The notes under the pieces are model-generated. The model worked only from the letters and a program-made list of their open reading frames with translations. It searched no databases and was not told the origin of the DNA. Both the position numbers and the translations under genes were made by a program. Shown one piece after another: positions 5,087-9,399 of a DNA stretch of 9,399 nucleotides (position 1 is its first letter; the number at the start of each line of letters is the position of its first letter). Location: positions 1 to 9,399 of the forward strand of contig SLEW01000260.1 in assembly GCA_007124575.1 (NCBI GenBank). Direction: 5' to 3'. This stretch comes from Bacteroidales bacterium (GTDB lineage Bacteria > Bacteroidota > Bacteroidia > Bacteroidales > UBA7960).

Positions 5087-7447
5087 ATGAATTTCTTTCA
5101 CACGTTTAAAATCGGTCTGCGCAATCTGCTTCGTGAACGATTCTATACCTTTTTGAATATCCTGGGGTTTGCCTTTGGCATTACAGTTTTTGTTTTTGTA
5201 AGCATCTTTGTGATCGACCAGTATCTTTATGATCGTATCCACGATGACGCGGACCGGATTTACCGTCTGGAAGCCTCCATGGATGCAGGTGAATGGGCAT
5301 TGACAGGAACAATGCAGGGTCCTTACCTGCAGGAGAATTTCCCGGAGGTGGAGCAGGTACTTCGTATAAACACCTATATGTTTAGCCAGTCAGATGTAAT
5401 GGTGGAGAATGAACCCTTTCATGTTCCGGATATCATCATCGCGGATACCACGTTTTTTGATTTTTTCCAGGTGGATTTTATCCACGGCAATCCCGGGTAT
5501 GCCCTTACAGACAAGTACTCGCTGGTACTCACACGCCGTCAGGCGGAAAACATGTTCGGTCATACAGATGTTGTCGGGGAGACGGTAAACATGATGGGAC
5601 GTATGCCCCTGAGGATCACCGGGGTGATAGAGAATCCCACACACACCCATTTGCCCTATGAGGCCATTGCCCCGATGGTACTCTGGGAGGATTTTAGCAA
5701 CGACGAAAATGTGCTTTATTCTTTTGGCCAGTGGAACAACTTCACTTTCCTGCGGCTGCAGCCCGGAGTGAGCGTAGAAGAACTGGAAGACAAGATCAAT
5801 GAGAAATTTATGCAGTTTCTCTATGAGATGATTGGAGGCGAGATAGCGGTTGATTATTACCTGCGCCCCCTCAGGGATATCTATTTTGCTGATGAGGTGG
5901 CCTTTCAGCCGGCCGTGAACCTGGGCAACCGACGCACGGTGAATGCTTTTGCCCTTATTGCCGTTTTTGTGCTGGGAATTGCGGTGATCAATTTTGTGAA
6001 CATCTCCACCGCCCGGGCCTTTAACCGCGCCAAGGAAGTTGGCATTAAAAAACTGCTCGGAAGCACCAGGCGGCAGCTAATGTTCCAGTTTCTGGTGGAA
6101 TCGGTACTTACCACTGCCTTTGCCGTACTTTTGTCGCTGACCTTGCTGGAGTTTTTCTTCCCGAACTTCAGGGATCTGACAGGCACCAACCTGCACCTTA
6201 TGGATCTGGGCCTTCCCCTGGCGGTGCTTATCATAACTCTCGGTGTGTTGCTGGTGGGGTTTCTTTCGGGGATCTACCCTTCATTTTACCTCACGGCTTT
6301 TCAGCCGGCAGCCGTACTCAAGGGGCAAAAAATACCCGGAAAAGGGGGCGCCTTGTTCAGAAAGCTACTGATTGTATTCCAATTCGGGGTTTCCGTGGCT
6401 CTGGTGTCCGGCACCATCATCGTTTTTCAGCAGATCGCCCACATGAAAGACCAGGCCCTGGGATTTGATATGGATCACGTGGTTTTCCTGGATTTTGACC
6501 CTGCAGACCGCAAAGAAGCTTTCAGGGAGGCAGCCATGGAACATCCTGATGTGGCAGACGTAAGCTTTTCCAATGCGGTTCCGGGTGGAGTTCAGTGGCA
6601 GGAAAGCGTTGAGGTGAAAGGAGTTCGCAAACAAATAAGTTTTCTGCCGGTCCACGCCAACTTCCTTCCCCTATTAGGTATAGAACCCATCGCAGGGCGT
6701 CATTTTGATCCTGACCTGCGGTCTGAGCACCGTAATGTGATCATAATCAATGAATACGCCGTCAATTACCTGGAGCTGGAGGGAAGCTATGAGGAAGTCG
6801 TCGGTCAGGAAGTCGCAGGCTCCAGAATCATAGGTATTGTGCCCGACTTTTTCTTCAATTCCCCGCATCATGCCCTGCAGCCACTGGTGATCTCCTGGGA
6901 TGAAAATTCTTGCTTCAAAGCCTCTATTAAGATGAGCGGACATAATACTTCGGAAGTGATGAGCCACCTGGAAGCTTTAAACCGGGAGTTTATGCCGCAC
7001 CGCACCTTCAGGGCGCAGTTACTCGACACCTTTTATAACCGGCATTATGCCGATGAAGAAAGGTTTGGTACCATTGTGCTGTTGTTTGCTGCATTTGCTC
7101 TTCTGATCGCCTGCCTGGGGCTGTTTGGACTGGCCTCATATATGGTTGGACAGCGTACCAGGGAGGTGTCCATCCGCAAGGTTATGGGAGCAGCATCCAG
7201 CCGGATATATCTGCTGCTGCTGAAAGATTTTTTGCTGTTGTTTGCTATAGGATTCATCCTGGCTGTACCGGTTACATGGCTTTTAATGAACAACTGGCTG
7301 GGCACCTTCCCTTACACCATCCAGATCAGCCTCACCCCGTTCATGCTGGGTGGCCTGTTTGCCGTGGTGATCACCATCCTTACGGTGAGCTACCATGCCC
7401 TGAAACTTTCACAGACCAATCCCGCGGAAGCGCTGAAATATGAATAA
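5087..7447 (+). CDS. MacB/FtsX-type ABC transporter permease, two-unit form
   Basis: The 786-residue membrane protein has two FtsX/MacB units in tandem. The first has a membrane segment at about 22-44, a large extracytoplasmic domain (46-280) and three membrane segments (about 285-305, 335-357, 376-398). The second has a segment at 427-449, an extracytoplasmic domain (450-655) and three segments (661-683, 708-730, 751-771). Each unit carries the cytoplasmic coupling motif, KEVGIKKLLGSTRRQ (317-330) and REVSIRKVMGAASSR (692-706), and ends with a QPAAVLKG or NPAEALKYE motif. Such permeases move force to the periplasm and export lipids, peptides or antimicrobials with a separate MacB-like ATPase; the cargo here is unknown. 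I start at ATG 5087 because MNFFHTFKIGLRNLLRER is the typical N-terminus; a TTG at 5003 adds 28 non-matching residues. The next ATPase gene belongs to FetB, so the proper partner is not in view. Confidence 0.88.
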   Translation: MNFFHTFKIGLRNLLRERFYTFLNILGFAFGITVFVFVSIFVIDQYLYDRIHDDADRIYRLEASMDAGEWALTGTMQGPYLQENFPEVEQVLRINTYMFSQSDVMVENEPFHVPDIIIADTTFFDFFQVDFIHGNPGYALTDKYSLVLTRRQAENMFGHTDVVGETVNMMGRMPLRITGVIENPTHTHLPYEAIAPMVLWEDFSNDENVLYSFGQWNNFTFLRLQPGVSVEELEDKINEKFMQFLYEMIGGEIAVDYYLRPLRDIYFADEVAFQPAVNLGNRRTVNAFALIAVFVLGIAVINFVNISTARAFNRAKEVGIKKLLGSTRRQLMFQFLVESVLTTAFAVLLSLTLLEFFFPNFRDLTGTNLHLMDLGLPLAVLIITLGVLLVGFLSGIYPSFYLTAFQPAAVLKGQKIPGKGGALFRKLLIVFQFGVSVALVSGTIIVFQQIAHMKDQALGFDMDHVVFLDFDPADRKEAFREAAMEHPDVADVSFSNAVPGGVQWQESVEVKGVRKQISFLPVHANFLPLLGIEPIAGRHFDPDLRSEHRNVIIINEYAVNYLELEGSYEEVVGQEVAGSRIIGIVPDFFFNSPHHALQPLVISWDENSCFKASIKMSGHNTSEVMSHLEALNREFMPHRTFRAQLLDTFYNRHYADEERFGTIVLLFAAFALLIACLGLFGLASYMVGQRTREVSIRKVMGAASSRIYLLLLKDFLLLFAIGFILAVPVTWLLMNNWLGTFPYTIQISLTPFMLGGLFAVVITILTVSYHALKLSQTNPAEALKYE

Positions 7448-7483
7448 AGGAGCGCATTACAGAATACATTCCAAAATCATCAT

Positions 7484-7500
7484 TACTTTTGCACTGTGCA
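7484..7500 (+). promoter_or_regulatory. -7 box and overlapping palindrome upstream of fetA
   Basis: TACTTTTG at 7484-7491 is an exact TAnnTTTG match; no good -33 box is present at normal spacing. It overlaps TGCAC-T-GTGCA (7490-7500), an 11-bp palindrome lying across the expected transcription start near 7497. A repressor bound there would block initiation, so it is a candidate operator for the iron-export operon. It does not look like a Fur or DtxR box known to me. Confidence 0.45.
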
Positions 7501-7539
7501 TACACGGACCCTATAATCCACAAAGCAGATGCATGGAAG

Positions 7540-8175
7540 ATGATAAAGTTAGAGAACGTTTCGTTAACCTTTGACGGCCGGCAGCTTTTTGACAGGCTCT
7601 CGGTGGAGGTGCCTGCCGGCGGACGGCTGCTCATCAGAGGCGAGTCGGGCAGCGGCAAGACCACCCTGCTGCGCATGCTGCTGGGCTTCGTGCTGCCCGA
7701 CCAGGGAAAGGTCTTCGTAAACGGCGAAGAACTCCGGGTCAACAACATCTGGCGGCTCCGGCGCAAGATGGCCTATGTGAGCCAGGAGATGCAAATCGGC
7801 AACGGACGTGTGGAAAGCTTTATCAGGGAGATATTTCGTTTCAGGAATAACCGCGGCATCAAATACCAAAAAGATAAGGTGATCACCCTGCTTGACGATT
7901 TTCAGCTTGGAACCGGCACCCTGGACAAGGACCTGGAAGAGCTTTCCGGTGGCGAGTTGCAGCGAGTGGCCATCATCGTAACCCTGCTGCTCAACCGGCA
8001 GGTTTACCTGCTCGACGAGGTGACATCCGCCCTGGATCAACCGCTTAAGGAAATGATTGTCAATTATTTTACGAACCTGAAGGACAAAACCCTGATCATC
8101 TCATCGCACGATAAGATCTGGCACGATCAGGGTTTTCCCACGATACACGTTGGACAAAATGGAAGCAGCACCTGA
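7540..8175 (+). CDS. fetA: FetA-like ABC ATPase of an iron-export transporter
   Basis: The 211-residue nucleotide-binding subunit has all ABC motifs in order: Walker A GESGSGKT (34-41), Q-loop glutamine in YVSQE (Q82), signature LSGGE (135-139), Walker B VYLLDE (155-160) with the catalytic glutamate, and H-loop ISSHD (H190). Two of these sit in the membrane dimer and hydrolyse ATP to drive FetB. In E. coli FetAB (YbbL/YbbM) confers resistance to iron overload and is proposed to export iron. The assignment rests mainly on its tight coupling to an unmistakable fetB; the sequence alone says only short ABC ATPase. ATG 7540 is used because IKLENVSLTFDG is the usual first strand; an upstream TTG at 7489 lies in the promoter palindrome. 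The gene starts 92 bp after the FtsX-type permease, from its own probable promoter. Confidence 0.85.
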   Translation: MIKLENVSLTFDGRQLFDRLSVEVPAGGRLLIRGESGSGKTTLLRMLLGFVLPDQGKVFVNGEELRVNNIWRLRRKMAYVSQEMQIGNGRVESFIREIFRFRNNRGIKYQKDKVITLLDDFQLGTGTLDKDLEELSGGELQRVAIIVTLLLNRQVYLLDEVTSALDQPLKEMIVNYFTNLKDKTLIISSHDKIWHDQGFPTIHVGQNGSST

Positions 8176-8950
8176 CATCAGCATAATGCGCCTGCTGGCC
8201 GCGTTCGGCCTGCTTATCGTACCGCTGGCTCTATCCTTTTTCCTCAAGCTGGGCTTCGTCAGACAGTTATTCATTTCCGCCGGCAGGATGACCGGCCAGC
8301 TCTTCCTGATGGGCATCCTCCTGGTATACCTGTTCAGGTGGGATAACCCCTGGCTCAATGTGGCCTGGGTGATCGTGATGATGTTCTTTGCCTGCTTCTC
8401 CGCCATGGTCAACAGCAAGCTGTCGTTCAAGCATTTCTTTCTCCCGGTTTTCCTGGCCTATTTTGTAGGCACCGGACTGATCCTGCTGTTTTTCAACAAG
8501 GTGATCGTGAACTACGAGAACATTTTTACCGCCCGCCTGGTGGTGGTCGTGGGCGGAATGCTGCTGGGCAACTCGCTGAACAGCACCATCATCGGCATTT
8601 CCCATTATTATGAGGCCATCCGCAAGGAAAACAAACGCTATCTTTACCTGCTTTCGCTCGGGGCCAACCAACAGGAAGCCCTGTTGCCCTTCTTTCGTGA
8701 AGCCCTGCGTGCAGCGATGCGTCCATTTATCGCCAACATGGCCACGATGGGAATCGTTTCGCTGCCCGGGATGATGACCGGCCAGATGCTCGGCGGCGCC
8801 GATCCCGAAACCGCCATCAAATACCAGATCGCCATCGTGCTGGCCATATTTACGGCACTCACCATCAGTGTGGCCCTGTCCATATACTTTACCTCACGCC
8901 AGGCCTTCGATGAATACGGGATCCTGAAGGGAAGTCTGTTCAGGAGATGA
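8159..8950 (+). CDS. fetB: FetB-like iron-export ABC permease (UPF0014 family)
   Basis: The 263-residue membrane protein has about seven hydrophobic segments. Its central and C-terminal part carries the conserved family block: LLSLGANQQEALLPFFREALRAAM (164-187), then GIVSLPGMMTGQMLGGADP (198-216) and ETAIKYQI (217-224). This is close to E. coli FetB (YbbM), where the same region reads LSLGAT and GLVSLPGMMSG. FetB forms the membrane channel of the FetAB exporter, thought to remove excess cytoplasmic iron and so limit peroxide stress. Metal specificity is not shown by the sequence. ATG 8159 lies inside the end of fetA, a 17-bp overlap in a different frame that suggests translational coupling. 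An upstream TTG at 8150 or ATG 8186 are possible alternatives. The gene ends at TGA 8948-8950. Confidence 0.9.
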   Translation: MEAAPDISIMRLLAAFGLLIVPLALSFFLKLGFVRQLFISAGRMTGQLFLMGILLVYLFRWDNPWLNVAWVIVMMFFACFSAMVNSKLSFKHFFLPVFLAYFVGTGLILLFFNKVIVNYENIFTARLVVVVGGMLLGNSLNSTIIGISHYYEAIRKENKRYLYLLSLGANQQEALLPFFREALRAAMRPFIANMATMGIVSLPGMMTGQMLGGADPETAIKYQIAIVLAIFTALTISVALSIYFTSRQAFDEYGILKGSLFRR

Positions 8951-8961
8951 TGTTTTCGCTA

Positions 8962-8974
8962 TGTAAACTTTACA
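8962..8974. promoter_or_regulatory. Perfect palindrome downstream of fetB, operator-like
   Basis: TGTAAA and TTTACA form 6-bp arms around a single C, 11 bases after the fetB stop. It lies 3 bases upstream of a TAnnTTTG box (8978-8985), inside the spacer of that promoter, the usual place for an operator. A T-rich stretch (8976-8984) follows it, so with the hairpin it might also end the fetAB transcript, although a 1-nt centre makes a poor RNA loop. Confidence 0.4.
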
Positions 8975-8977
8975 ATT

Positions 8978-8985
8978 TATTTTTG
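8978..8985 (+). promoter_or_regulatory. -7 box in the fetB/lipoprotein gap
   Basis: TATTTTTG matches TAnnTTTG exactly; TTTT lies 21 bases upstream as a poor -33 box. Transcription would start near 8991 and give a leader of about 135 nt for the lipoprotein gene, running through the 7-bp repeat array. A second weaker promoter nearer the gene is listed separately. Confidence 0.4.
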
Positions 8986-9032
8986 CAGATGACGTTTCTT
9001 ACACCTGGAGCCCCGGGATGGTGGGGATAGAA

Positions 9033-9074
9033 AGTAAGTAGTAAGCAGTAAGCAGTAGGAAGTAAGAAGTGAAA
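9033..9074. repeat. Six tandem 7-bp repeats (AGTAAGN)
   Basis: The units are AGTAAGT, AGTAAGC, AGTAAGC, AGTAGGA, AGTAAGA and AGTGAAA, with no gaps, 42 bp in all. They are non-coding and lie in the leader or promoter region of the lipoprotein gene. The middle units are nearly identical and the right-hand ones decayed, as expected for an array grown by slippage. A change in unit number would alter the spacing between the upstream palindrome and the gene. Confidence 0.75.
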
Positions 9075-9080
9075 AATCAT

Positions 9081-9110
9081 TTTGCAGACACCGGATTTTT
9101 TGTCTTTTTG
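9081..9110 (+). promoter_or_regulatory. Tentative proximal promoter for the lipoprotein gene
   Basis: TTTG at 9081-9084, 18 bases and TCTTTTTG at 9103-9110 resemble a -33/-7 pair with one mismatch in the -7 box. The leader would be only about 10 nt. An alternative -7 box, TCATTTTG at 9077-9084, overlaps the -33 box. The stretch is T-rich, so chance matches are likely. Confidence 0.25.
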
Positions 9111-9125
9111 ACGAATCTTAAAACA

Positions 9126-9399
9126 ATGAAGCGACTCATTTTCCTGGCAATCATTTTAACAGGATGTTCTACCATGCTGCCTTTGCAACGCAGCGGGCTG
9201 ATCACGGCCTTTCATCTCATAGAGGATGAAGAATATGCAGAGGCCAAAGCGTTTATAGAAAATATGGTGGAGGATGAAGAAGCTGCCGGGTGGCCACGCA
9301 CGTGGCACGCAAGAGGCCTGTTGTACCAAAATGCCTATCGCGAGGGCAAGCAAAGAAACAACAGGAACCTTTATGAAATGAAAGACCGGCAACTTTTTG
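9126..9399 (+). CDS. Lipoprotein, probably TPR-like, cut by the window end (partial)
   Basis: 91 codons are visible. Residues 1-14 (MKRLIFLAIILTGC) are a lipoprotein signal peptide with lipobox LTGC; cleavage before Cys14 would leave a lipid-anchored protein in the periplasm or outer membrane. The mature part starts STMLPLQ without an obvious inner-membrane retention aspartate. Residues 27-75 read as amphipathic helices with the pattern EEYAEAKAFIENMVEDEEAAGWPRTWHARGLLY (35-67, described by key residues Tyr, Ala, Trp and Arg-Gly), which suggests a tetratricopeptide-like repeat of the kind found in Bacteroidota lipoproteins. The cut prevents a family assignment. ATG 9126 gives a complete signal peptide. 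The gene lies 175 bp after fetB with its own possible promoters, so it is probably not part of the fetAB operon. Confidence 0.75.
   Translation, partial: MKRLIFLAIILTGCSTMLPLQRSGLITAFHLIEDEEYAEAKAFIENMVEDEEAAGWPRTWHARGLLYQNAYREGKQRNNRNLYEMKDRQLF

Noticed and set aside
8989..9030. 13-residue frame ending in Trp-Trp-Gly, considered as an attenuation leader peptide
   Set aside because: The predicted transcription start at about 8991 falls on or after its ATG, there is no ribosome binding site, and the downstream gene is not linked to tryptophan.
1..9399. Search for CRISPR arrays, tRNA or rRNA genes, transposases, integrases, toxin-antitoxin or defence genes
   Set aside because: None seen by eye on either strand; the genes present are ordinary transporters, redox enzymes and a cold-shock protein.

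Overview
The window looks like chromosomal DNA from a member of the Bacteroidota, probably a free-living or environmental Bacteroidales/Marinilabiliales-type lineage. The reasons are the repeated TAnnTTTG -7 promoter boxes (4153-4160, 4221-4228, 7484-7491, 8978-8985), the A-rich leaders with weak or absent Shine-Dalgarno sequences, the very long two-unit FtsX/MacB-type permease typical of the phylum, and the lysine-rich cold-shock protein. Assignment below phylum is inference. There is no integrase, transposase, CRISPR array, tRNA or rRNA, and no phage or defence module.

Layout. 1-152 is the 3' end of a nitronate-monooxygenase-like flavoprotein on the + strand. 153-570 is a long non-coding gap between convergent genes; it holds a weak hairpin and three imperfect direct repeats. 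571-1116 (minus) is an FMN nitroreductase, divergent from an NhaC-type sodium/proton antiporter (1252-2670). The 135 bp between them carry two similar -7 boxes and a clean inverted repeat. 2671-2874, between the convergent 3' ends of nhaC and an MFS permease (2875-4113, minus), holds two GC-rich palindromes of REP-like appearance. The MFS gene has no usable ATG start and is divergent from a small gene for a basic-tailed cold-shock-domain protein (4291-4737). After a 349 bp gap with a 10-bp inverted repeat comes a large ABC permease of the MacB/FtsX class (5087-7447), then a fetA-fetB operon (7540-8950) for an iron-export-type ABC transporter. The window ends in a lipoprotein gene (9126 to the edge) preceded by a 42-bp array of six 7-bp repeats.

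How the genes work together. Only fetA and fetB form a clear operon; their reading frames overlap and their products are the two halves of one transporter. The ATPase lies directly after the large FtsX-type permease, but family recognition says it belongs to FetB, so the large permease has no visible ATPase here. The other genes are separate housekeeping or stress units: redox flavoproteins, Na+/H+ exchange, a solute transporter and an RNA chaperone-like protein.

I do not see a convincing new multi-gene system. The second-look items are mostly small: intergenic palindromes beside promoters, the 7-bp tandem array, the structured gap at 4848-4922, the REP-like palindromes and the non-ATG start of the MFS gene.
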